DNA from: a bacterium
GTDB taxonomy: Bacteria > Patescibacteriota > Minisyncoccia > UBA6257 > 2-01-FULL-56-20
Direction: 5' to 3'
NCBI GenBank assembly: GCA_027310965.1
Contig: DAICZW010000002.1
Span: 14,108-46,370, forward strand
DNA: 32,263 bases
Part shown: positions 7,491-14,388 of the stretch, piece by piece
How positions within the stretch are numbered: position 1 is the first letter of the stretch
How the letters are laid out: each line of letters opens with the position of its first letter
Made by a program: the position numbers and the translations under genes
Notes under the pieces: generated by a model
The model's input: the letters and a program-made list of their open reading frames with translations, nothing else
Told to the model about the DNA's origin: nothing
Databases searched by the model: none

Positions 7491-7919
7491 ATGCCGGAAG
7501 AAACTTCTCCATTTGAACATGCGGCGCTCGAGGCGGATATGAAACGCCTTACGGAAGAGATCGGCAATCATCGCGGTTGGGCGGAGATGAAAGATGCGCC
7601 CGAAAAACAATTACTCAAGGAATCAATCAGGGCGTTTCCGCGGTTTGAAAAAAACGGTCCGGCGGCCGCTGTGCCGGCGCCGGTTCCACCGCCAAAAGCG
7701 CAGGGCGCTACGCAGAGCCCCTTGCCGGACTACGCGCAAAGCGCGGCGCCGGAAGTGAAGCTTGAGATAGAATATCTTCTCGATCTTGCGCTGCACCAGG
7801 GATTCGGGAAGGCGCTTGCCGAAGCGGACAAGTCACCGTACTTCGTTCAGGATGCATTCCACGACGCCCTGGCGGGGAAACTGTATCCGGAACTGCAAAA
7901 GAGAGGAATTATAAAATAG
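7491..7919 (+). CDS. Hypothetical protein upstream of a TraG/VirD4-like ATPase
   Basis: The 142-aa product is not recognised. Visible parts are an N-terminal charged, probably helical segment (1-55), a Pro/Ala-rich linker (about 57-80, with VPAPVPPPKAQG) and a C-terminal helical block of about 60 residues ending in YPELQKRGIIK. There is no signal peptide, membrane segment or Cys/His cluster. It is followed on the same strand by the membrane ATPase at 8044, with only a family A repeat between them. The two may work together, for example as a cytoplasmic adaptor, but that is an inference from position only. The ATG is preceded by CATAAT and TATTCT boxes and no Shine-Dalgarno. Confidence 0.7.
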   Translation: MPEETSPFEHAALEADMKRLTEEIGNHRGWAEMKDAPEKQLLKESIRAFPRFEKNGPAAAVPAPVPPPKAQGATQSPLPDYAQSAAPEVKLEIEYLLDLALHQGFGKALAEADKSPYFVQDAFHDALAGKLYPELQKRGIIK

Positions 7920-7931
7920 AGAGCGTTTCCT

Positions 7932-8043
7932 CTGTCGTTCCCGCGGAGGCGGGGATCCACGCTTTAAAAACTCAGCGATTTGAGATTTATGATTCACGAA
8001 AAAAGACGGGAAGCTTGGATATTCGCCTTTGCGGGGACGACAG
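7932..8043. repeat. Family A dispersed repeat
   Basis: One of the best copies. It begins CTGTCGTTCCCGCGGAGG and ends TTTGCGGGGACGACAG, with GGGATCCACGCTT and AAGACGGGAAGCTTGGAT inside. Its end abuts the ATG of the ATPase gene, so it supplies that gene's whole upstream region. Confidence 0.85.
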
Positions 8044-10461
8044 ATGGGAAGCAAAAATTTAACGGTTAGGCATTATTATATGTATATTATTTTCTTTATC
8101 ATCGCTTGCGCCATTGCCGTTGTCGCGATTTTTTTTATCGTCCGCAATGCCGCGCGAAAACGCATCGACGATTCGCTTCGTTCGGCGCTTTTTCTCATCA
8201 AGGTTCCGAAGCCGGACGGCAACGATAAGCCGGGAAACGCCGAACACGGGGATTTCAAGACAGAACTTGCGCATTTTGAACAGCTGCTTGCGGGACTTTC
8301 CGCGATAAAAAAACCGTTTGCGTTCGAGATTGCGGTGCCGCATGTGGGCGAAGAGATACATTTTTATCTTTCCGTTCCGAAGCTGGCGGGTGAGATTGCG
8401 GCGAAACAGATCCAGGGATTATGGAGCGGCGCAAGCGTTGCCTTGGTGCAGGATGATTTTACTATTTTCGACGCGCACGGCGCGGCGGCCGCGGCGTATA
8501 TCGCGCAAAAGGAAAATTTTGCTTTGCCCGTAAAAACATATGCCGAGCTTGGTGTCGATTCTTTCGAGGCGGTGCTCGGCGCATTCGCGAAGATCAACGA
8601 AGCCGGTGAAGGCGCGGCATTGCAGCTTGTCGTGCGTCCGGCGGCGAGAGAAGCGAAAAAGAAAGTCCAGGGATATATCACCGCTTTGAAAAAAGGAGAG
8701 CCGCTGAAGAAAGTGTTCGGCCATGAATTTCCGCTTTCGTTTTCCGAGGTGGCGCATGTTTTGAATCCGTCGAAAGAGGAAGAGGAAAAAAAGGAAAAGA
8801 TCATCGACGAAGAGGCGGCGAAAGCGCTGCAAATGAAGATCGCGAAGCCGCTTTTCGAGGTGAATGCGCGGCTCATCGCGTCCGCCGGTTCGCAATTCCA
8901 GGCCGACGATATTCTGGACGGTCTTGCCGCCGGTTTCAGCCAGTTTGCCGCGCCGGAGCGGAACGAGTTTCGGATCGTAAAGCAGCGTAATCCGAAAAAA
9001 CTCATTGATGATTTCATTTTCCGGTCGTTCACGCCCGCGCAGACGATGACGCTTTCCGCGGAGGAGATCGCGAGTTTTTATCATCTGCCGATTGCGTCGA
9101 CCGAGACGCCGCGCGTGAAATGGCTGAAGTCAAAAGAAGCGCCGCCGCCTTCGAACCTTCCGGCGAAAGGATTTTTGATCGGCGAGAGCGTGTTCCGCGG
9201 GCAGACGAAGCCGGTCTACATGACGGATGACGACCGCCGCCGCCATATTTATATCCTCGGGCAGACCGGTACCGGCAAAACGACGCTGATCGGCAACATG
9301 CTCATCGAGGATATCAAAGCGGGAAAAGGGCTCGCGATCATCGATCCGCACGGCGACCTTGCGGAAGACGCGCTCGGATTCGTGCCGAAGGAGCGGATGG
9401 ATGACGTCATTTACTTCAATCCGGCCGACATGGAGCGGCCGATGGGGTTGAATATGCTCGAATATAATTTCAACCGTCCCGAGGAGAAGACGTTCATCAT
9501 CAACGAGATGTTGAATATTTTCGACAAGCTGTACGACCTGAAAACGACCGGCGGGCCGATGTTCGAGTTGTATCTGCGGAATGCGCTGCTGCTTTTAATG
9601 GAAGACATGCCGAACGAGCCGGCGACCCTGACGGAAGTGCCGCGCATTTTCACCGACGCGGCATACCGCACCCGGAAACTACAGCGCTCGAAAAATCCGC
9701 TGGTTGTCGATTTTTGGGAAAAGGAGGCGTCGAAAACGAGCGGCGACACGTCGCTCGGTAACATGACGGTTTATGTTTCCTCGAAGTTCACGCCGTTTCT
9801 CGGCAACGATTACATCCGTCCGATCATCGGCCAGCCGAAATCGGCGTTCAATTTCCGCGAAGCGATGGACAGCGGGAAAATATTGATCATCAACCTTTCG
9901 AAAGGGCGCATCGGCGACATCAACGCGTCGCTGCTTGGCATGATCTTTACTGGGAAAATCCTCATGGCGGCGTTGTCGCGCGCCGATACGGCGGACAGGG
10001 AAACCCGCCGCGATTTCAACCTTTATATAGACGAGTTCCAGAATTTCGCGACCGATTCCATTGCCACCATCCTTTCCGAAGCGCGTAAATATCGGCTGAA
10101 CCTTATTATCGGGCACCAGTTCATCGCGCAGCTCATTGATAAGATAAGGGATGCCGTTTTCGGCAACGTCGGTTCGCAGATCGTTTTCCGCGTGGGCGCT
10201 GACGACGCGGAATTTATCGTTAAACAGTTCGCGCCGGTGTTCAGCCAGAACGATCTCATGAACATCGACAACATGAACGCGCATGTGAAGCTGCTCATCA
10301 ACGGCCAGACCTCGAATCCCTTCACTATGCGCATCGGCACGGCATGGTGGGGCGGCGGCGACCGCGCGCTCGCGGAAAAGCTCAAGGAATATTCGCGCAT
10401 GAAATACGGCGTCGACCGGCAAACGGTGGAGGATGAGGTCTATGGAAGGTTGAGGGGATAG
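8044..10461 (+). CDS. Membrane-anchored TraG/VirD4-type ATPase (T4SS coupling-protein-like)
   Basis: Large ATPase of the HerA/FtsK-VirD4 class, 805 aa from the chosen start. One transmembrane helix near the N-terminus (about 11-35, YIIFFIIACAIAVVAIFFIV) anchors it. A soluble region of about 350 residues follows, including a very acidic/basic stretch EEEEKKEKIIDEEAAK. The motor then begins with Walker A GQTGTGKTT (406-414), the IDPHGDL motif about 35 residues later, and Walker B LYIDEFQNFA near 660-670. The C-terminal GHQFIAQL segment resembles the family sensor region. No other conjugation or type IV secretion genes are in the window, so it is an orphan. It could move DNA or drive pilus or competence-like functions. 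The reading frame extends to 8029, but those codons belong to the repeat; 8080 (Met before the TM) is also possible. Confidence 0.85.
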   Translation: MGSKNLTVRHYYMYIIFFIIACAIAVVAIFFIVRNAARKRIDDSLRSALFLIKVPKPDGNDKPGNAEHGDFKTELAHFEQLLAGLSAIKKPFAFEIAVPHVGEEIHFYLSVPKLAGEIAAKQIQGLWSGASVALVQDDFTIFDAHGAAAAAYIAQKENFALPVKTYAELGVDSFEAVLGAFAKINEAGEGAALQLVVRPAAREAKKKVQGYITALKKGEPLKKVFGHEFPLSFSEVAHVLNPSKEEEEKKEKIIDEEAAKALQMKIAKPLFEVNARLIASAGSQFQADDILDGLAAGFSQFAAPERNEFRIVKQRNPKKLIDDFIFRSFTPAQTMTLSAEEIASFYHLPIASTETPRVKWLKSKEAPPPSNLPAKGFLIGESVFRGQTKPVYMTDDDRRRHIYILGQTGTGKTTLIGNMLIEDIKAGKGLAIIDPHGDLAEDALGFVPKERMDDVIYFNPADMERPMGLNMLEYNFNRPEEKTFIINEMLNIFDKLYDLKTTGGPMFELYLRNALLLLMEDMPNEPATLTEVPRIFTDAAYRTRKLQRSKNPLVVDFWEKEASKTSGDTSLGNMTVYVSSKFTPFLGNDYIRPIIGQPKSAFNFREAMDSGKILIINLSKGRIGDINASLLGMIFTGKILMAALSRADTADRETRRDFNLYIDEFQNFATDSIATILSEARKYRLNLIIGHQFIAQLIDKIRDAVFGNVGSQIVFRVGADDAEFIVKQFAPVFSQNDLMNIDNMNAHVKLLINGQTSNPFTMRIGTAWWGGGDRALAEKLKEYSRMKYGVDRQTVEDEVYGRLRG

Positions 10462-10469
10462 ATTCTTTT

Positions 10470-10504
10470 CTGTCGTTCTCGCGAAGGCGAGGATCCACGC
10501 TTAG
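10470..10504. repeat. Half copy of family A repeat
   Basis: CTGTCGTTCTCGCGAAGGCG followed by AGGATCCACGCTT; the matching second half is not evident downstream. It lies directly after the ATPase gene. Confidence 0.75.
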
Positions 10505-10630
10505 GATTGATTGATGGTAGAAATCTGTATGCGGGCTTTTAAATCTCTGCTTGTCGCACCAACGGTCACGTTAAGCGGTCATTGGTGTTTTTAAAGAAAA
10601 CCGTCAGATTAAAAAATCATAAATTCAAAT

Positions 10631-10659
10631 TTGACGCGATTTTAAAATCCGCCTATTAT
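10631..10659 (+). promoter_or_regulatory. hicBA promoter
   Basis: TTGACG (10631-10636), 17-nt spacer, TATTAT (10654-10659), ending 6 nt before the ATG at 10666. This is one of the best promoters in the window and selects the hicB start. Confidence 0.75.
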
Positions 10660-10665
10660 AGCAAC

Positions 10666-10884
10666 ATGCGCATTATGCACTTACAATCTGCGGTTTGGAA
10701 AGAGGGGAAATTCTACGTTGCCCAGTGTTTGAACGTGGATGTTTCCAGTTTCGGCAAAACCAAAAAAGAGGCCTTGAAAAATTTACAGGAGGCGTTGGAG
10801 CTTTATTTTGAAGACAAAAAACCTGGCAAAATCACGCGCGTGGAAAAGCCGGAATTGACCGAATTATCGGTGGCACATGCCTAA
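10666..10884 (+). CDS. hicB: HicB-family antitoxin
   Basis: Short HicB antitoxin (72 aa) with the partial RNase H-like fold that binds and neutralises HicA. The segment WKEGKFYVAQCLNVDVSSFGKTKKEALKNLQEALELYFED is typical: the strand-helix pattern EGxFYVAxCxxxxV...G.T.EEA...L.EAL. There is no extra DNA-binding domain, so autoregulation would need another mode. The frame is open upstream to 10582, but the promoter -10 ends 6 nt before this ATG. The 3' end overlaps hicA by 8 bp, indicating translational coupling. Gene order is antitoxin first. A/T content is higher than in the neighbours, which suggests acquisition by transfer. Confidence 0.88.
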   Translation: MRIMHLQSAVWKEGKFYVAQCLNVDVSSFGKTKKEALKNLQEALELYFEDKKPGKITRVEKPELTELSVAHA

Positions 10885-11092
10885 ACTTTATTCTTCCACT
10901 AAAATAATCAAAACCCTGGGAAACCGGGGTTTTGTTTTTATATCGCAAAAAGGCAGCCATGCTAAATATCGCAAATATGGCAGTTCTGTGTTAACAGTAA
11001 TTATTCCTGCCGACAGAAAACAGGTTCCTATCGGAACTTTTAAGTCAATATTACGGCAATCAAATTTACAAATAGAAGATTTTGAGAAATAG
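10877..11092 (+). CDS. hicA: HicA-family toxin (mRNA interferase)
   Basis: The 71-aa HicA toxin has a double-stranded RNA-binding-like fold; family members cleave mRNA independently of the ribosome. The catalytic histidine is seen in SQKGSHAKYRK (His28). The N-terminal YSSTKIIKTLGNRGFVFI and the C-terminal VPIGTFKSILRQSNLQIEDF match the family (IPKGTLRSILRQAGLS type). It overlaps hicB by 8 bp and is followed 41 bp later by pgk. Product looks complete and likely active. Low GC compared with the flanking housekeeping genes. Confidence 0.9.
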   Translation: MPKLYSSTKIIKTLGNRGFVFISQKGSHAKYRKYGSSVLTVIIPADRKQVPIGTFKSILRQSNLQIEDFEK

Positions 11093-11118
11093 ATTTTTTC
11101 CGCTATTTCTGAATATGG

Positions 11119-11124
11119 TATCAT
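11119..11124 (+). promoter_or_regulatory. pgk extended -10 box
   Basis: TGG-TATCAT ends 9 nt before the pgk ATG. No good -35 is visible. Confidence 0.45.
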
Positions 11125-11133
11125 TGAACTATC

Positions 11134-12306
11134 ATGATTCATTTTTTACGCGCGGCGGATCCGAAACTGCTTCGCGGGACGGCGTTGCTGCGGCTTGATT
11201 TCAATACGCAGGATGACTGGCGGATGAAGGCGGTCATTCCGACGATAAAGCTGCTTTTGAAGACGAGCGGGAAAATCGTCATAGTGAGCCATCGCGGCCG
11301 GCCGGAAAATATAACGATTAAAAACGGCGCTCCATCCGGTTTTGAAAAACTTTTGAGCCTAAAGAAAGACGCGCGGGAACTTACGCTGCTGTTGAATAGA
11401 AAAGTGATTTTTGTGCCGCATTTCCGGTTCGCGGAAATAAAAAAAATCGTTGCCGTCTCTCCGCGCGGTTCAGTTTTTCTTTTGGAAAATCTGCGGTTCC
11501 TGAAAGGCGAAGAAAAAAACGATCCGCGCTTTGTGCGGCAGCTGGCGGCGCTTGCCGATTTTTATGTGAATGACGCGTTCGCCGTTTCGCATCGCGCGAA
11601 CGCATCCATCGCCGCGATAACGGAATTTTTGCCGAGTTATGCCGGCCTTGAGCTCGAGAAGGAAATAACATTCCTCGGCAAGGCGATGCGGAAGCCGAAA
11701 CATCCGATGGTCTTCGTGATCGGCGGCGCGAAGGCGGCGGACAAGCTGGGCGTGATACGGTATTTCAAGAATAAAGCCGACCGGTTTCTTCTGGGCGGCG
11801 GTCCGGCGAACACAGCGCTCGGCCTGCGCGGTTTCGATGTCGAGCAGTCGCTCATCGACCGCGATCCGAAAGACCGCAAAGAAATGAAAGCGATCGCGCG
11901 GTATAAAAATATTTTCCTTCCCGAAGACTGCGTCTGGCACCGTAACGCAATCGTGGATCTCGGCGAAGCGACGATAAAAAAGTTCAGCCGCGTTATTGCC
12001 GGCGCGAAAACGATCATCTGGAGCGGGCCGCTCGGCATGACCGACAAAAAAGAATATCGCCACGGAAGTTTTTCTATCGCCGCGGCGATCGTGAAAAACC
12101 GGAAAGCGTTTTCCGTCGCCGGCGGCGGCGAGACCGTGAAGTTCCTTAAAGATTACGGTTTCGATAAAAAATTCGGTTTTATCTCGACCGGCGGCGGCGC
12201 GATGCTTGATTTTTTGGCGGGAGAAAAATTGTCGGGCATCGAGGCGCTGCGGCGAAGCGGCGCCTCGAAAAAAATAACGATAAGAAAAAGAGAGATGAGC
12301 GATTAA
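11134..12306 (+). CDS. pgk: Phosphoglycerate kinase
   Basis: Glycolytic enzyme that transfers phosphate from 1,3-bisphosphoglycerate to ADP, in the cytoplasm. At 390 aa it is close to the bacterial norm. N-domain substrate residues are seen in LLRLDFN and SHRGRPE, and in the LLENLRFLKGEEKND and NDAFAVSHRANASI blocks. The hinge and nucleotide domain shows VIGGAKAADKLGVI and WSGPLGM, then GGGETVKF and STGGGAMLDFLAGEKLSGIEAL. Two departures stand out: the N-terminal loop after RLDFN is about 8 residues shorter than usual, and the nucleotide-binding GGGD is GGGE. Neither need abolish activity. It begins 41 bp after hicA but has its own -10 box. Confidence 0.95.
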   Translation: MIHFLRAADPKLLRGTALLRLDFNTQDDWRMKAVIPTIKLLLKTSGKIVIVSHRGRPENITIKNGAPSGFEKLLSLKKDARELTLLLNRKVIFVPHFRFAEIKKIVAVSPRGSVFLLENLRFLKGEEKNDPRFVRQLAALADFYVNDAFAVSHRANASIAAITEFLPSYAGLELEKEITFLGKAMRKPKHPMVFVIGGAKAADKLGVIRYFKNKADRFLLGGGPANTALGLRGFDVEQSLIDRDPKDRKEMKAIARYKNIFLPEDCVWHRNAIVDLGEATIKKFSRVIAGAKTIIWSGPLGMTDKKEYRHGSFSIAAAIVKNRKAFSVAGGGETVKFLKDYGFDKKFGFISTGGGAMLDFLAGEKLSGIEALRRSGASKKITIRKREMSD

Positions 12307-12311
12307 GAAGA

Positions 12312-12415
12312 AAAGACGGGAAGCGTGGATCCTTGACTTCGCGAGGACGACGGAGGGGGAGGATTCTTATTTCCGCGAAGACGACAGAGAGGACGGAACG
12401 AGGACGACGGAAAAG
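12312..12415. repeat. Family A repeat fragments
   Basis: AAGACGGGAAGCGTGGATCC and TTCGCGAGGACGACGG, then two more GACGACAG/GACGACGG ends in quick succession. This looks like overlapping 3' halves of the repeat, between pgk and the DHH gene. Confidence 0.7.
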
Positions 12416-12430
12416 ACGGGTGCGGGGAGT

Positions 12431-12436
12431 TATAAT
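12431..12436 (+). promoter_or_regulatory. Possible -10 box for the DHH gene
   Basis: TATAAT lies 45 nt before the ATG at 12482; a weaker TATTTT (12470-12475) ends 6 nt before the ATG, matching the leaderless pattern of other genes here. Which one is used cannot be decided. Confidence 0.35.
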
Positions 12437-12481
12437 GCTTCAAGTCGAAACGGACAAGCGCGTGCATCCTATTTTAAAATC

Positions 12482-13363
12482 ATGACTAAATTCATCGAAA
12501 ATCGCATCAACCAGCGAACGGTAAAGAAAAATATAGCGGTGCTTTATCACGGCGATTGTTCCGACGGGTTCGGCGCGGCATGGGCGGCATGGAAAAAATT
12601 CAAAGATAAAGCGGATTATGTGCCGCTCTTCCGCGGCAGACCGCTTCCCGCGGGACTCAAAGGAAAGGAACTTTATTTTATAGATTTTACGCCGAACCGG
12701 ACGGCGGAACTGAAAAAACTTATCCGGGATAACCGGCGCGTGACGATCATCGACCATCATATTTCCGCGAAAGAAAGCGCGGCGCTCGTCTGCAATCCTC
12801 TTTTTTCGTTGAACCACTCGGGGGCGGTGCTTGCATGGCGCTATTTCCATCCCGGTAAAAAAGTACCCTGGCTTTTACGGACGATCGAGGATATGGATCT
12901 TTGGAAATTTAAAATGCCGCACACGAAGGCCGTTTATGCATTTCTTGATCTCTATGATTTTGATTTCCGTCTTTGGGATAAATTTGCGAAAGATTTTGAA
13001 AATATTTCAAAACGAAAAACATATCTTGAAAAAGGCAGGCTCGTGCTGTGTTATGAGGAGAAGGCCATAGCCCGCATCATCGGCAAAAGCGCGGAGAAAG
13101 TATTATTTGCGGGACATGAAATCTATGCGGTCAATGCCGCGCAATATGCATCCGAGATCGGGCACGCGTTGTATGCCGCGTTTCCTCCCGTGGCGATCAT
13201 CTGGAACAAGCGGCCGGGCATGACCGTCGTTTCGCTCCGTTCCGACGGCACCGTGGATGTCGCGAAGATAGCGGCGCGGTTCGGCGGCGGCGGCCATAGG
13301 GCGTCCGCAGGTTTCGAGATTCCCGACGGGAAACCTTTGCCATGGAAATCTATTAGGCGATAA
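12482..13363 (+). CDS. DHH/DHHA1 family phosphoesterase
   Basis: The 293-aa protein belongs to the DHH superfamily (RecJ, NrnA, GdpP, exopolyphosphatase relatives), Mn-dependent phosphodiesterases. Metal-binding motifs are present in order: HGDCSDGFGAA (Asp25/Asp28), YFIDF (Asp67), IDHH (90-92) and RTIEDMDLW (Asp136/Asp138). The C-terminal DHHA1 part ends with the substrate-binding FGGGGHRASAGF. It has no membrane segment and no GGDEF or PAS domain. Substrate cannot be assigned; nanoRNA, pAp, c-di-AMP-derived pApA or polyphosphate are all possible. Its place about 1 kb upstream of a c-di-AMP synthase gene makes a role in c-di-AMP or pApA breakdown an attractive but unproven idea. Confidence 0.9.
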   Translation: MTKFIENRINQRTVKKNIAVLYHGDCSDGFGAAWAAWKKFKDKADYVPLFRGRPLPAGLKGKELYFIDFTPNRTAELKKLIRDNRRVTIIDHHISAKESAALVCNPLFSLNHSGAVLAWRYFHPGKKVPWLLRTIEDMDLWKFKMPHTKAVYAFLDLYDFDFRLWDKFAKDFENISKRKTYLEKGRLVLCYEEKAIARIIGKSAEKVLFAGHEIYAVNAAQYASEIGHALYAAFPPVAIIWNKRPGMTVVSLRSDGTVDVAKIAARFGGGGHRASAGFEIPDGKPLPWKSIRR

Positions 13364-13388
13364 TCCGTCAGAAATTTTTATTTTTTTA

Positions 13389-13503
13389 TCGTCGTTCGCA
13401 AAGACGAATGGCTTATGTTTCAAACCTTCTCTTTTAAATTCTTAAAGCATGGATTCTCGCCCGCCCGAATTTTCGGAGAAAAATCCGGGCGGGCGAGGAC
13501 GAC
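13389..13503. repeat. Family A dispersed repeat (two parts)
   Basis: CGTCGTTCGCAAAGACGAATGG at the left, then AAAGCATGGATTCTCGCCCG and a strong inner hairpin CGCCCGAATTTTCGG...CCGGGCGGGCGAGGACGAC. It lies between the DHH gene and rnhA and supplies spurious upstream codons to the rnhA frame. Confidence 0.7.
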
Positions 13504-13526
13504 CGGCATTAAAAAAATTATCAATT

Positions 13527-14141
13527 ATGGCTACCAAAAATAAGTTTTACGCATACATTATTCCGTCCTTAAAGATAAAAGGGATCGCCGGAAGCTGGGC
13601 GGCATGCGAAAAAATAGTTTCCGGGATCGCCGGCGCGCGCTATCGGGGATTTTCAAACAGGGAAGAGGCCGGACAATGGCTCGAAAGCGGCGCGCGCTAC
13701 GATGCGAAGCCGGCGAAAAAACTTAAAGAAGGAATTTATTTCGATGCGGGAACCGGCAGGGGAAACGGCGTCGAAATAAGCGTGACCGACGAAAAAGGAA
13801 AAAACCTGCTTCACAAGGCGCTTGCGGCGAAAGAACTGAACCGCTTCGGAAAGCATCGCGTTGACCGCGTTTCCGCGACGAACAATTACGGCGAGCTTCT
13901 GGCGTTGCGTTACGCGCTCATAGTGGCGGACCATGACGGCGTAAAAAATATTTTCGGCGACAGCAAACTGGTTATCGATTATTGGTCACGATGGCGTATG
14001 AAAAAAAAAGAATTGCCCGAAGAAACCGTCCGGCTCGCACACGAAGTCGCCGAAATGAGGGATGCCTTTGAAAAAAACGGCGGTGTGATAGAAAGAATTT
14101 CCGGCGCGCATAATCCCGCCGATCTCGGGTTCCACCGGTAA
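13527..14141 (+). CDS. rnhA: Ribonuclease HI with N-terminal RNA-DNA hybrid-binding domain
   Basis: Endonuclease that cuts the RNA strand of RNA-DNA hybrids (R-loops, primers). The 204-aa product starts with an RNase H1 N-terminal (Cauli_VI/viroplasmin-type) domain, residues 6-58: KFYAYIIPSLKIKGIAGSW...RGFSNREEAGQWL. The catalytic RNase H fold follows with all four acidic residues: Asp73 (GIYFDAGTGRGNG), Glu123 (NNYGELLALRYAL), Asp145 (IFGDSKLVI) and Asp199 (AHNPADLGFH). The N-terminal hybrid-binding domain is common in eukaryotic RNase H1 and found in a subset of bacteria. The frame is open upstream to 13449, but that part encodes repeat sequence; the ATG at 13527 immediately precedes the domain. 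Confidence 0.92.
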   Translation: MATKNKFYAYIIPSLKIKGIAGSWAACEKIVSGIAGARYRGFSNREEAGQWLESGARYDAKPAKKLKEGIYFDAGTGRGNGVEISVTDEKGKNLLHKALAAKELNRFGKHRVDRVSATNNYGELLALRYALIVADHDGVKNIFGDSKLVIDYWSRWRMKKKELPEETVRLAHEVAEMRDAFEKNGGVIERISGAHNPADLGFHR

Positions 14142-14195
14142 GTTTTTTCTATTTTTTTGGTTGATTGAAACCGTTCGAAACGTTTAAAACCGGCT

Positions 14196-14305
14196 TTTCC
14201 CTGTTGTCCAAGTTATGATTATGGAGCCACGCTTTTAAAAAAATCCGGAAGTGCGGATCCGTTTCCCGTTCGACAAATTCAGGGCAAGCTGTGCGGACAA
14301 CCGTT
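14196..14305. repeat. Degenerate family A repeat
   Basis: TTGTCCAAG at the left and GCGGACAACCG at the right, with GGAGCCACGCTTTT and CCGGAAGTGCGGATCCG between, reproduce the family layout with many changes. It lies between rnhA and the diadenylate cyclase gene; the rest of that gap shows only the promoter box. Confidence 0.5.
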
Positions 14306-14376
14306 TGACAAAATAATGCCGGGCATCCGTAAGTTTTCGATTTCCGATTCGATTTCCGGAATTTTCCGAAATCCTG

Positions 14377-14382
14377 TAAAAT
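14377..14382 (+). promoter_or_regulatory. cdaA -10 box
   Basis: TG-TAAAAT ends 6 nt before the ATG at 14389, the spacing expected for a leaderless transcript. No clear -35. Confidence 0.5.
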
Positions 14383-14388
14383 AAAAAC

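Noticed and set aside
7491-11092. Integrated conjugative element or prophage
   Set aside because: Only a single TraG/VirD4-like ATPase and a hicBA pair are present; no integrase, relaxase, att repeats or structural genes are seen, and the flanking genes are housekeeping.
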